A stretch of DNA of 64,000 bases from Rotaria sp. Silwood1 (Eukaryota; Rotifera; Eurotatoria; Philodinida; Philodinidae): NCBI GenBank assembly GCA_905250075.1, contig CAJNOP010000003.1:6160207-6224206 (forward strand). The letters run 5' to 3'. The position numbers and the translations under genes were made by a program. Every line of letters starts with the position of its first letter. Position 1 is the first letter of the stretch. Shown in pieces: positions 15,001-26,268 of the stretch. The notes under the pieces were generated by a model that saw nothing but the letters and a program-made list of their open reading frames with translations, was not told the DNA's origin and ran no database searches.

Positions 15001-18000
15001 TATGTAAACCCATATGAGCTATGAATATCCTGAAAAGAACTCTTATCCTTAACTTATTGCTATGGAAACACTGCCTTGTTATGGTATTTTTTCAATGAAT
15101 GCTGTGGTAACAAGAAAATTGGTTGTCGAATTTTAACTAGAAACTTTGCATAATGACAGGCCTTAACGAAAGTGGTCTCACATCTTTTGATTTGCTTTTA
15201 TCCTGAAATGAGATAATCAAATCTGTTTGTTGGTATACGTGATATAAAAGACACGTTATTAATATATTTGTATCTTAGGATAAGAACAATGACAAGATCT
15301 GAAACATTCACAACAAAAACTAGGTCTACCTCTGTACAAAGTTTTCAGTTGAAATTCGATAATTTGTTTTTTTTTGGTTACCACAGCATTTATTTGAAAA
15401 CTACCAAAGAATTGTAGTTTCTTCATAGGAAAAACCTAAGGACAAGAACTCTTTTCAGAATATTCATAGCTTATTTGGATCTATATAATGCACATAGTCT
15501 AGACTCAAAAGTGATTGAATAATTGGAAGGCTTCCTTTGTTAGTTTTTTCTTTTTTTCTTTTTAAATGAGATTCTTTTTGCTTTAGTCATTATTTTGCTG
15601 ATTTAACGAGCCCATTATTAATTGCAGCTCAAACAGCTTTAATACAACAATTACGTGATAAACAAAATTCAATTGATCAACCACATTTTGATGAAGCTAT
15701 TGCTACTCTTGGTCGACCAATACATCCCGATGATTTTTATACACTACGACCAGAGAAATTATTTAAAATAGCTAAGCACACAGGTGAAAATGCAGAAAGA
15801 GTACGTTCAGCATCAACTTTAAGTCTTGGTGCTCGACTTGATCCTAAAGGAACTGATTATTATGCTCGTAAGTTATTATTTATTTATATGTTTTTTTTTG
15901 GAATAGTTTTGCCTTATTTCGAATATTTTACTTTTTTTTTAAAGAAACAAATCGTGCATTAGAATTAATTAGTATTCCACTTGATGTTGAATGTAGTCGT
16001 AAACTTTTACGACAAGCATTAGATAAAACTTACTATTCATCTCGTTCAATAATTGAATGTCGAAAAATGTTAGCTTTCTATATATATAAACAAGAACAAC
16101 AATTAGCCAAAGACTTTTTAATATTTACCCCTATGATTGAAAATATTCAAGAACATAATGAAGAACCGTCAACAAAAAAAGAATCAATATCAACACTACA
16201 TTATCGACCATTAACAGCTGGTGAACCATTAGAATTTTCTCCATTGATTAATAATAAAATTGATACATCACCATCAGCTCAAATTACAAAAGAATCAGTG
16301 ATTGAAGCTTATCAAACAATATCAAGTGAGTGAAGTTATTGTCATAAATAAATTAATAATATATAGTTCAGATAATCTTCTATTTTTTGTGAATATAATG
16401 CGTGAACATTTGCTTTTACTAGCATATTTGATGAGTCTGTCAAAGCAAGCTGTGCACTATATCATAAAGATCTTATTAACATATAAATTAAATGAATTAT
16501 TATAAAATTATTGTATTCATTGTATGTAGATATGAGAAAAAATTCAATGATATTTGTCTTTTCTTGTATTTAATTAAAACAAAGAAATAATAACATGAAA
16601 TGTTAGGTTTTTCATTCATGACTATATGTTTATATTTTACGATTTGATTATAAGACTTGAAACCATACGGAAAGATTATCGAAACTACGAGAAGACATCT
16701 TCAGGTGTTAAATTGTTTTTCGATCGAGATGATGTTCATCTAATGAGTATTAAAGATAAATAGAAACTTGTGAAATGGTCTAGTTTTCCGAACCTTCGTT
16801 CTTGAGATACTAAAATTTTACTGAGTATCTCAACAAAAAGTTGTAATCCTCCCAAGTCATGTAGATTCGAAATATCTTTGCTTTTATTCTAATTTTTATC
16901 TAACAATAATTCTTTTGTAAAAAGAGATCATAATGGATAATGATAATTGTTGCATATAAATAAAATATTTCTAGAATTATTATTGGGTCAAAATCGTCGT
17001 GATCAATATTGTCAAGTGTTAACTGAACTAGGTGATTTATATTTTCATTGTGATAAATCAATGTAAGTTCTATAAATATATTTCTTATATTTATCAATAA
17101 AAAAATATTTTATCTTATCAGGGAATCTAAAACAGCATGGTGTAATGTTATTGATACGATACTTGATGGTCATGATGTTGTAACAACATGGTTTAAAAAT
17201 GATACATTAAAACATTTACTTTCAAATCGAGGAAAATTACTTGAAAAATGTGGTATTTGGGGATGTTTATTAGGTGCTATTGTAACATGTAAATTAACTA
17301 AGTATGTATATCATGTAATAATAGTTTTTTTTTTTCTGTAATGAATTATTTTCTTTTTTTTAGATATCATATTCATATTAATTGTGATCAACATCTTCAA
17401 ACATGTTTATTAAGTTCATATTTTTTACGTTCAATCTTTTTTTATAGTTTACCACATTCAGAACATGATATTGATTATGCAACATTATTTATTGATAATT
17501 CAATATATATATGGCCTGGTATTCAATTAACAAGTGATGAATTTCGTTTAAATCCTCGATCATTGATGGATACTTTAGCTTATATATCTGAATCTCTTAT
17601 TCGTCATGATATTTGTCTTCATGTAAATATTAAAAAGCAAACAAATGATTATTAGAATTTATATTGTATTGAATTTTTATTTTTTCATAGACTCTTCCTA
17701 TTATTGCTCTTTATGATGTATTTGCTTTACATTGTCGGAATTTACAACATACAGTACAAGCACGATTAATACGTCTACGTGCACTTATTCAACTTGATCT
17801 ATTTCATGAAGCACATATAGTTATACAAATACTTTTGGATGGACAAAAATTACCAAGTACACAATTAGCTGGACATTATCGATCAAGTAATGCTGATAGT
17901 AGTTCATCAAAATTTAAAGTAAAAAACATTCTTTTTTTGTTTAATTGTTAAATATAAATTCCCTTCTTCTTTTTCATATTGCTTTTTTAGCCACAATATT

Positions 18001-21000
18001 TTGATAATTCAAAAAGTATCATGTCCGATTATAATATAGGAGTAAGTTTGATATTCTTGGTAAAACAAGCTTTTCTATTGTGTTCAAGAAAGATTCTTTT
18101 TTCTTTTAGTCATAGTTTATTTAAATTAAGAATATATCAACTTCAGAGGACTTTTGTAAATAAAGAAAATCTAACGAGTTCTCAAGTGATCCGTTCCGTT
18201 TGCTTCCTTATTTTCTCAATATGTAGTCCGATTTTCTAAAAAAAATTATATTTCTGAACTTTGACTTGAAAATTTGTTGACATAAAAGTTCCGATTAGAC
18301 TATTTCAATTGTAAAGTTTTCTCAGTTTTGAATATCGTATTTCTGAGATATGGATTCAGTGGCGTGACCAGTCATAAGCGATTGTCTATTAGCCAAAAAC
18401 TTATTGTCTAAGAATTTCTTGTAATGCGAACAATCACTTAATCGTTCGATAATAGTAGCCCATACTTCAAAATGGTTTGGCTGAAAAGTTCCTGGCTACG
18501 CTACTATATAGACTTATCAACATATAGACACTTGCCTTGAAGTGCCGTGTAAGATAGAGATGTATTGAGAATTCCATATCGTAGCGATACGATATCTAAA
18601 ATTGAGGAAGCTTTATAAATGAAATAGTCTGATAGAACTCTTGATGTATACATCGTTTCAGATCGAAATTCTCAAATATATCTATTTTTCTAAAACTGGA
18701 CTCCTGTAAAAAGAATGTGCTACTTAACAGTCGCTATATTGACCTAATTGCAGCATAAACAGAAAACTTCTAGAAATAATGCTATTCTGGTAATCTGCTA
18801 TATATTAGCAAAATATGGAGACAAATACAACGACAAATGGTAAATTTTCCCGAAAGAAAAATTCTTTTAGCTTTATTTAAGAGATGAATAAATGTAAAAG
18901 TTCAAAAAGAAGATTTACCTGTGAAACAAACTTCATTGATTTATAATAAGTTAGCCTAAATTGAATGCACATTTCGAAATAGTGTCACTATTATTTTGGG
19001 AACTCCTTAAATTTTAAGTATTTCTATGAGCTAAATATTCTCTTTAGTTGAATAATTGTATGATTTCTTACTTTTTAAATACTTATGAAATAAAATATGT
19101 TTATTTATTAGATATTGGATGCACTTCTAACGGTTAAACTCTCTCCAGCAATGTCTCGTCTCTATGGGTCACATCTATCTATTGAATTTCATTATCTTTT
19201 GTCATTATTTTTTGTTCGTCTTGCTTCACGAATTCCAATTATTGCCAATTTGGATCTATTTCAGTTAGTTTCATAAGTTTGATTAATAATCTATTTTATC
19301 AAAATATTTATTTGTAGAAGTAGTGAATTAAAACAAACTTTAACAACAACAAATGATTCACGTTCTAAAGCAGGTGTTAGTGGTTCTCGAATAAGTAAAT
19401 TAATTTTTTATTTTCATAGAATTTATTTAGCAAGTAACACGAAATAAATAGATCATTTTTTGTTTATTTTTAAGACGCTTCTTAAAAACTTAGTGAGTTC
19501 ATTCAAGATTTAATACGATAGAGAAATGAAAGATTTGCATAAATGTTGATTATACATTTTGCATCTCTATTTTTCTCATTACAAAATTGAAAAGATGAAG
19601 ACACAAATTCAATCTCGATCCTGATATGCAATTTTTTTTTAGCAAGATATCTATCGATTTCATAAACCTTTTTCTGATTGAAATTTAAAAGTCAAAAATG
19701 AAGATTATAACATGAATCGATACAAAATTTCATTTGCTATTCTTCTAAATTTTTGCAAATTTTTTTCTTGTGTTATGGTTTCGAAGAAATAGACTTCGAA
19801 CTGACATACTTGGTAGTATTTTCGGAAATATTATTAGATGCAGAATTGAACGCTGAATAAAACGCTATGTCTTTGAAATTGATTGATAAAAATTGTCAGT
19901 TTTTACAATCTTCAAGATAGAAATGTAAATGTTGTATCAGAATTATAAATTTTTTGTGTATTCCCTCAGTGTTTAATGCATAAAAATTCTTTCGTTCATT
20001 TGTATTCCTAAGTTTTAAAATTTACATGGCAAGTAGCAGAATTTTATGAAGAATCTAGTGGTTTATGTGGAATTGAAAGAAAGCTGTTCCAAGAAAAAGA
20101 CGTTATTCTTATTTTTCAAATTTCTAATAACAAGAAATATATATATATATTAGAAAATGCATCGACAGTTTCCTGAAGTTTTCTAATCAGCTATTTAATA
20201 GATATTTCGAATTGCGAGTTTCAGTTTCTGAACGGGTCTCAAAATCCTGTAACGAGTGCTCGGATTGTTACTTTCCAATAACTCTAAGACTAGACGTTAG
20301 GTCATTCTGATGGGCGATTTCCGAAAGAATCGAAATTCGATTAAAATGAACACAGATATTTACGATTCAGTTTCATCAAACATCTAAGTTAAATATGGAC
20401 CAGTATTCATCTGTGACAGGCATCTTTTCAATTCTTAAAAGTATAATACCTTGACGATTGTGTCCGTTATATTAACATTTGCTACTAATTTTTAAAAATT
20501 AACAGTAACAGTTTTTTTTAAGATTGCTACATCTGACATTTGAAAACAGATTTTAGTCTTAGTTTTCATAAAACACTTCAAAATTGCTTTTTGGAGAAGA
20601 TTAACCTAATCTCAATTAGACTCAGTAGTCGAAATAGCATATTATGCTGTGTTGCTTCTAGTGAAGCAATCGAAAGTGTCCTCTCATAGAGTGCTGAGTA
20701 GAAATGTGTGACACTAAGTTATTTTGGTTCAAATCCCGTTCATAGTCTACATAAGTCTGGTGTAGTCATGGTTCTGATGTGATAACGGTAACTTCTTTCC
20801 TTGTAGTCTTAGTTTCGGTCTAGAAAGAACTATTTCAGAATTTGTTCATATCACATCTAAAATAATTCTTCAATACTCATTTTTTTTTGATTTATTTTGT
20901 CGACGACAAGCATTTTTCTTCTGGATTATTTATCTTGAATTATTTTGTGATTCATATGATTTGTAAGAAAATTGGTTTAAAATCATAGAGAATTTTACTA

Positions 21001-24000
21001 TACACTCGAGTTCTAGTTCCGGCAGATTTTTTGTTCATGATCGCAGTCCTGGTAAGAGGAGTTTCAGCTAGTTTCGCACATCTCTAATGGCGATATGTCG
21101 AAATGAATACTCAATAGAATATTTTTTGTTGAGTGCTCGGAATAGGAACAGAGCGAACTAAAAATATATATTTCAAATTTTCGACTGCTCGTCATGCCTA
21201 TCGTATGCTTTCTAAAGTTTACTTGAAGCTTCCCAAGCTCTATTGTACAAGCCTAGAACAAACTCTTTAAGTTTCTTAGAAGTATCTTAAAAAATAAGAA
21301 AAATGTTCCAATTTAATATCGCATCATGTCTTAGTTTTACATTTGATTTCTTTTAGCATCAGCAACAAAATTAAAATTAGTTGCTTTTCATGATGAAACA
21401 ACACGTTCATTTGTTCATATAAAATCTTATCTTGTTGGTACAGGAAAATTATTTGCAGAAAGATGTTTAAGTGTATTACAACAAACCGATGAAATGTCCC
21501 GTGATTATCCATCAAATTTACAATCATTTGAATATCAACTACTTATTGATTGTTTATCATTATTATCTGAATGTGCACATCAATGTCATTTAGATCAATT
21601 AGCTGCAAGATATGCAATGGAATCATTGAAAATTTTATCTATGATTGGTGAAGATAATATTAATGAAAGAAAAGTAGCTAGTGGGTAAGATACAAAATCA
21701 TAAACTTCATATTCAAAATATTTTATCTTTTTGTTCTTTTTTTTCACATTAATTAGATCAGCCAAACGTAAACCATCATATCCACGTTTAAGTGCTGTAA
21801 GTCGATATCCACGAAAAAAATTAAATGCATTAAATATTCTTTTTAATACACGTTATTCACATAATTTAACTGTGTATACATGGTTAAAACAACGTGCTTA
21901 TCTTTGTTATGTTATGTTACAACAAATAAATACACTAGGAAAAGTAAAAGGTATAGATGATCATATACGTGAAGAATTTGCTAATGTTAATGTTTATATT
22001 GAACATGGATTAAATGAATCTGAAGAATATCAATGTGAATCAATGTATGCAACATTTTTACTTTATAAATCATTATATAATTTAAGTGAATTAGTAAATA
22101 TTAATGATAATATTCAAGAATTAAATACAGCATTAGAATTATTTCAATCAGTTTTAGTTGTTAAACAAAACAATATTATCTCAATTGATATTTTATATAA
22201 AAAATTATTAACACAAATACTTCTTTGGGAACATCTATGTGTTCAAGATTTAGATGGAACTGCTTTAAAATTAATTGGAGAAAAAGAAAATGATAAATTA
22301 CAATCGTCTATACTAGATTTTGTATGTATTGAAAACATATCTTTCACATGAGAGTTACTACAGATCAGTCGCATCGTTCTTTGTCCATTACTTAAGTATA
22401 AATAGGCAAAAGAAGAAGAACAATACCCCTGCCTCTCAACTACCGTGCGATATGTAGCACTACCCAATGATAGATTTAATAGTTAAATACCTTCTCTGCA
22501 AGTAGTACAAGCTGCAGCTCTGGGCAGAAGACAAGTCTGACGCAGTGTTCTTACACTTCTCATACACACTAAATAACTATAATAGTAGGCATATGTTACA
22601 ACATAATCAGTATACTATTGGATGTATAGTTCAAGGCAAACAGCCGTTGGTGACTTGCCCAGAGTAATTTCATGACTGATAGATTTGAACTCAGCACCTT
22701 GTATATACGTTTTGAACAATGCAGCCATCCAGGCACAGAAATTCGTATAAATACAAGTGTGATAAATGATACTGGTTAAAATAGGCATTCTTTCTTATCA
22801 TATATATAACTAGTTTCTAATATTTTGCACGTAGTTTGAGTTCAGTTTATGATCATTCCTTACTGAAAATATTCGCTCATTAAATGCGTCGACAAAAAAC
22901 TTCAATTGTTAAGAATATTTCTATCAAATTTTAAAATTGGCTAAACGAAGTATTGCTGAGCTATACATTTAAAAAAGCAGTAAATGTTTGTTCTTCATAT
23001 TGATGATTACAGTTCTTTCAATGATTGCCATACTTCAATGAACTAAATAATGTAAAGAATTTAGATATATAATTGATTGACTCACAAATTTCTTCTGTTC
23101 GAAAATGATGAAAGTCTTTACAAAAAATATACAAGTTTCAGAACTTGCACTATCAATGCACTCTGAAACTTTTATTCATTCCCATATATATGATCAATAA
23201 AAAGCAATCAGCTTGCTAATTCAAATGTAATTCAATGTTTTCTTTTTAACTTCTATTCTTAGTTTGTTCAAATGCGTGAACGTATTCAAATGACAAGTTC
23301 TAATCATAAGCATGATTGGTTTTCTATGCCAATTACACCATTAAATAATCTATATTCATCTTTACTTCTTCCACTTGTATTTGCTAAATTACGTACAGCA
23401 ACAATAATTATTGATTATGCATACCGTTCATTTAATGAAAACCCAACAATGAATGATTTATTTGAAAATGCTCAAATACTTTTTCGTCAATGTTTAACAC
23501 TTAATGAATTAATAGTCGAACGTTATGTTAATATTGATTATGAATGTCTTTTACATTTAGCTCGTATAAATCGTTTACAAAAACGTACTACATTAACAAC
23601 AACAACAACAACAACAACATCAACAATACCATTAAAAACAATTGTACAACAATTATTAGATGCTATACGTTTTTGTTATTTAAGTACAAATGATAGTCAA
23701 TTTATTCAAACATGTTATTTTGAATTGGCTACTGTTTTACTTGAATATACACAAATATCAAGTGCAAAAGGAAGAAAATCATCAGCAAAATCAGTACCAA
23801 TTGTTGAATCGAATGAACAGCCATCAACACCATCAACAACTGATCGACCATCAATATTAAAACAAAGACAAACAAATGTCCGTTCAAGTTTGAGTGTTCT
23901 TAGTGATAGTGCACGGCGTCAACAACAACAATTAAAACAAGCAGCAGCTGTTGCTATACGTGCAGCAACACAATTAGCACTTAATCAAAAAAAACGGTAT

Positions 24001-26208
24001 TTAAGAATGAGTTTTGTTTTTCGTTTTCGCATCATTTCAAATTTTAAAAGTCGAGAACCGTTTTTTTTATGAGATTACCTTTAGAAGAAGATAATTTTTT
24101 TCTTATATAGATACAGAATGTTCCTTGAAAAAGATATCCAATTTTAATGGGCATGAATCAATCACTTTTCTTAATTCATGAGACAAAATCTTTTGCTCAC
24201 AAATATTTCTATTTGTGTGTTTCATATAATACTAAGAACCAATTGAGTAAAATGTTTGTCTATATTTTAGAGTACAATTACCTGGTTTAGCTGAAGAATT
24301 TTCTGATACTAATGAATTACATTGGCCAATATATATAGCAGGTGATATAATTGGTTATTTTGTATTTCCGGAACGTCGACGTATTTATAGAAGTTAGTTA
24401 AAAAAAAAATATTTTTTTGCAAATATTTATATTTTTATATTTATAAATTAGGTGAAGCCGAACGAGAAATTCTTACATTAGCTCCACATTTCGAAACAAA
24501 ATCTTTACCAGAATCATTCGATTCAAAACTTGATCGTCTAAATATAGCTGCAACACAAGATATAACATGGTTACATCTTTTGAGTAAGATATTGATTATT
24601 TAATTATTACATTCAATTTGTTCTGTTTTTTTTTCTTTATTTTTTTGTTTTTTAAGATTATCAGAATGCTGTTGCTAAACGTATTGATAATCGTCAATTA
24701 CTTTCATTGGATTGTGATGCTATTGGCCGTTCAAATCTTTTTTTCTTACATGTTTTTCCACGTTTTATTGGTGTTACACAAACATTACAATCATTATCAC
24801 ATTATTCATCACAATGTATTGCTATATATCCATCAGAAATTTATACTCAAAATGTTCTACAAATAACATCATTATCAACAGATAAATTACCACAACGAGC
24901 ATCAGTATCATCAGCACGTACATTGCGCAGTGCACAAACAAGTGCAAGTGGAATGAATTTAATTAATGATGATGATCTAGGACAATGTCCAAATATTAAT
25001 TTAAATATGATAAAGCGTGAATTACCAGATTATCAACCAACAGCTAGTTTTAGTTTAGCATGGTATTCTTCGAATACATTACGAATAAATACAACAAAAA
25101 TACAAAATCAACAATCATCATCTATATATGGTTTTTATACAACAGCTAAAGATGATTTTATTAATGTAGTTTCAGTATCATTAGATCAATTACTTAATAT
25201 TTATAAAAAGTATGTATTTGTTAAACATGCATACTAGTAATTGTTTTGAGTTACGTTTTTTTTTTTTTGGTTCTAAAATTATCTTTTGTAAATCACAGTC
25301 TAAAAGAAGTTTTGAAGTATATACAATTTTCAATTTGCATCCCTCACCGACTATGACAGACATTAGCATAGAAACGTTAAGATCGTGACGGGTGGAATCG
25401 ACAAACCGTAACAGACATCTTAGCAAAAATGCATCACTAATCTAGCAAATCTCCCTAGTCATGTTTTTGCTTCATCACAGATCGAGGTGCATGTTATTGA
25501 TATACAATTAAAGATCGAATATTTATAACATCTCACTTTAATATATAAAAAAAAGCTTTCTTATAGGATTTCTCGAGGATTAAGTAAAAGAAACCTGAAG
25601 AAATGTGTCCTAAAATAGATAGAATAAAACAATCTGCTTTTGATTACTAACAACAGCTGCATCATGTTCCTCATTTTAATTCCGCGGTTATCACCATATC
25701 AGCTTTAATATATATAGTTAAATCTAAGGCTGCTCAATCCCTATAAGTGTTTATAAACAGATTTTAAAAAAGTTATCATAATGATTTAGATATTTACCTA
25801 TTGCTCAAGTTGCTGAAACTGATCCAAAACAAATTAATCAAGTAAGATATTATGTCACTATATTATCAATTATCATCAAATCATTTTTTTTCTAGAGTCA
25901 AATACATTCGATTCTACAAGAATTATTTAATCTTTTAACTGGAGAAGAAACAATAAAAGCAACTAATGATGACGAAACTTTAACCAAAGTATATTTTGAA
26001 ACTTGTATTTTTTTTTACTTGTGTGATAATGTTAAATTTTTTTCTATTGTAGATAATACCTCGTTTAACTGATTCAAAGGCATATGTTGAACTTGAATGT
26101 TTTCTTAATGCTAAATTCGGAGCACAAACAAATAATACAAATCTTCGTGATTGGTTTATTAATACATTAAAACAATCTTCAAAAACACTTTTCTCAACTC
26201 AGGATTAA
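18..26208 (+). CDS. CFAP54: Cilia- and flagella-associated protein 54 (5' truncated, 39 exons in window)
   Basis: CFAP54/FAP54 is a very large protein of the C1d projection of the axonemal central apparatus and is needed for normal ciliary beating. I traced these exons by joining GT-AG sites so that the frame never breaks: 18-248, 315-458, 524-541, 1640-2054, 2748-2852, 2917-3431, 3492-3632, 4287-4428, 4497-4837, 4907-5099, 5161-5291, 6487-6663, 6720-6812, 6869-7054, 7107-7243, 8403-8550, 8606-9248, 10030-10248, 10324-10496, 12412-12790, 14228-14924, 15587-15867, 15945-16325, 16975-17062, 17122-17301, 17364-17622, 17691-17918, 17991-18041, 19112-19263, 19318-19394, 21357-21684, 21757-22321, 23263-23996, 24271-24392, 24452-24583, 24657-25209, 25790-25841, 25896-25988, 26053-26208. 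They sum to 9,660 nt (3,219 residues plus TAA). The first four exons match the conserved CFAP54 N-terminal domain (DUF4486), for example TVKMAVMIFKR-like and LEALSDSNRR-like stretches seen here as ATIKIATMIFKR and LQALSDSNRR. The rest is mostly helical, with a Lys-rich insert near 3100-3290 and a poly-Thr run near 23600. The window opens at an acceptor, so the N-terminus is missing. The vertebrate protein is about 3,100 residues, so this orthologue is somewhat longer. Confidence 0.9.
524..541 (+). other. CFAP54: 18-nt microexon of CFAP54
   Basis: An acceptor (TAG at 521-523) and a donor (GTATGT from 542) bracket exactly 18 bases encoding KAMAGE. Joining it to the flanking exons gives a continuous phase-0 reading frame, and the peptide fits the spot where vertebrate CFAP54 has an equivalent short stretch just before the conserved FARR motif. 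A short 65-bp intron lies upstream and a 1.1-kb intron downstream. Confidence 0.75.
542..1639 (+). other. Long CFAP54 intron 3
   Basis: This 1.1-kb intron has a GTATGT donor and an AAG acceptor. It is AT-rich and carries no open frame of note. I see no recognisable gene, tRNA or inverted-repeat element in it. Confidence 0.6.
2055..2747 (+). other. CFAP54 intron 4 (693 bp)
   Basis: The intron runs from GTAAAA to TTTTTAG. The 61-codon frame on the opposite strand near 2412-2597 has no family resemblance, and I take it as chance. I see nothing else. Confidence 0.55.
3633..4286 (+). other. CFAP54 intron 7 (654 bp)
   Basis: GTAAGA donor and TTTTAG acceptor. The content is AT-rich with scattered short A/T runs. 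I identify no element in it. Confidence 0.55.
5348..5960. repeat. Two tandem copies of a ~340-bp interspersed repeat in a CFAP54 intron
   Basis: Two direct copies begin at 5348 and 5688, a period of 340 bp. Each opens with an 8-bp inverted pair around AAAAAGT: GTGTACTC/GAGTACAC in copy 1 (5348-5370), with one arm altered to GTGTCCTC in copy 2 (5688-5710). Both continue with a GTGTGTCCGTCCG stretch, then GAGTCAGATTGCGATGAAA and TCTACACAGCTTAGTCTTG in the same order. The repeat is visibly more GC-rich than its surroundings. The similarity fades after about 5600 in copy 1 and 5900 in copy 2. It lies in the 1.2-kb intron 5292-6486. Matching minus-strand reading frames in the two copies follow from the DNA repeat and are not evidence of a gene. 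Confidence 0.85.
7244..8402 (+). other. CFAP54 intron 15 (1,159 bp)
   Basis: The donor GTAATT at 7244 is fixed by phase: the preceding GA plus the next exon's A makes the Glu codon needed to enter the following frame. The acceptor is TTTAG at 8402. The interior is unstructured AT-rich sequence and I recognise no element. Confidence 0.6.
9320..9905. mobile_element. Near-palindromic foldback/MITE-like element, copy 1 (CFAP54 intron 17)
   Basis: The left arm (from about 9320) and the reverse complement of the right arm (to about 9905) run parallel over long stretches. For example AATATCTTGAAAAAAATTCG near 9378 pairs with the complement of CGAATTCTTTTCAAGGTATT near 9830, and GACAAGATACTATATTT pairs with AAATACAGTATCCTGCC. 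There is no coding capacity. It lies between the CFAP54 donor at 9249 and acceptor at 10029, so it is removed by splicing. The element at 14945-15535 is homologous. The ends are approximate and I cannot define a target-site duplication. Confidence 0.7.
10820..10825 (-). terminator. Putative poly(A) signal of the nested gene
   Basis: Read on the minus strand this is AATAAA, and the gene's TAA stop lies within it. A second, more downstream signal cannot be excluded. If this one is used, the 3' UTR is only a few tens of bases. Confidence 0.35.
10821..12194 (-). CDS. Secreted DUF4139-like protein, nested antisense in a CFAP54 intron
   Basis: A single intact exon encodes 457 residues and lies wholly inside CFAP54 intron 19 (10497-12411) on the opposite strand. 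Residues 1-20 form a hydrophobic signal peptide. Around residues 165-215 the motif WKVRYDLLLE, followed by a tract ending SGDVKIL, is characteristic of the DUF4139 family (beta-rich, mucoidy-inhibitor A-like), in which a WxxxYxLxL strand is followed by NxxGxxxxxAxLxLxxGxV. Several N-glycosylation sequons suit an extracellular protein. There are no membrane segments beyond the leader, and I do not see the N-terminal DUF4140 partner domain clearly. Its biochemical role is unknown. The stop codon overlaps an AATAAA hexamer. Lack of introns in an intron-rich genome could mean a retrocopy or a transferred gene, but it could also just be a simple gene. Confidence 0.72.
   Translation of the reverse strand: MNIIYYFLSIIILKIHLIESYNDTNNGIRIQIFDNIAEISRPISGFDLPITYTQQEWSDIRSDSFRLVGDYVKIQGQIISHNRTSLNGQKIFVQRNLKDDTFIEAIMIDETRNLIHDLTDNTYYTITSDRIRYLSIPPVRNYFVNFIFHTSHVEQLYLRYLQNNIKWKVRYDLLLETNDTDSILQAYADIRNDGSSPLMIDSAELISGDVKILSTSSSLPSQYYNNNGGFASYDGVGGAAANLQAVPTTTSPAPIISSSQELAGIYVFSINETFILDPQSNFILPMFRPVIDIERYGLIEKYFRPMDNRGNARRAYRLRVPDTYLPKGHVFVRESDRLVGETNWLDHSANETNEFTLGEDPDLQYIEYVQLNSRRQAYEANGYRFVLSTFTINLHLINNKNRSINFEYRLIFSSQDNLTLKENTSDNLLQVDGSTISGIFQLNENQKQEIQFIIETQ
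12791..14227 (+). other. CFAP54 intron 20 (1,437 bp)
   Basis: The donor is GTAAAA and the acceptor TTTAG. The interior is AT-rich with poly-T runs. I found no convincing inverted repeat or coding remnant. Confidence 0.5.
14945..15535. mobile_element. Near-palindromic foldback/MITE-like element, copy 2 (CFAP54 intron 21)
   Basis: The left arm, with ACTCAATCACTTTT, GACTATGTACATTAT, AGCTATGAATAT and TGCTGTGGTAAC in that order, is mirrored by the right arm. The reverse complement of 15380-15535 gives TTCAATCACTTTT, GACTATGTGCATTAT, AGCTATGAATAT and TGCTGTGGTAACC. The arms extend almost to the centre, so nearly the whole 590 bp is one imperfect palindrome. It shares its outer sequence with the 9320-9905 element, for example GAACTCTTTTCAGAATATTC here versus GAATTCTTTTCAAGGTATTC there. 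It encodes nothing and lies inside a spliced intron. Confidence 0.8.
16326..16974 (+). other. CFAP54 intron 23 (649 bp)
   Basis: GTGAGT donor and TTCTAG acceptor. The interior is AT-rich and I see no recognisable element. Confidence 0.5.
18042..19111 (+). other. CFAP54 intron 28 (1,070 bp)
   Basis: GTAAGT donor and ATTAG acceptor flank an AT-rich stretch in which I see no gene or repeat. Confidence 0.5.
19395..21356 (+). other. CFAP54 intron 30 (1,962 bp)
   Basis: This is the longest CFAP54 intron without an identified element. Near 20730 it contains GGTTCAAATCCC, a good match to an RNA polymerase III B box, but no matching A box or cloverleaf could be built upstream. The rest is AT-rich and unassigned. 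Confidence 0.5.
22345..22735 (-). repeat. Candidate tRNA-derived SINE in CFAP54 intron 32
   Basis: Read on the minus strand, the segment starts with TGCCTGGATGGCTGCA and continues to GAGTTCAAATC (22682-22692), a good pol III B box (GTTCRANNC). About 25 bases later comes CTCTGGGCAAGTCACC, which resembles the core found in tRNA-derived SINEs. The GC content is higher than in the flanking intron. The A box is only approximate, and the 3' end and any target duplication are unclear. It lies within the 941-bp intron 22322-23262. Confidence 0.45.
25210..25789 (+). other. CFAP54 intron 36 (580 bp)
   Basis: GTATGT donor and TTTAG acceptor. It contains a poly-T run and unassigned AT-rich sequence. Confidence 0.5.
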
Positions 26209-26262
26209 ATCATAATAACTACATATATATATATATAGACTTTTTTAAATATTAAATATAAA

Positions 26263-26268
26263 AATAAA
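26263..26268 (+). terminator. Putative poly(A) signal of CFAP54
   Basis: An AATAAA lies 55 bases after the CFAP54 stop, following an (AT)n tract at about 26222-26236. Another AATAAA near 26393 is an alternative. Confidence 0.45.

Noticed and set aside
20720..20750. tRNA gene
   Set aside because: The B-box match is good, but acceptor, D and anticodon arms cannot be folded from the flanking bases.
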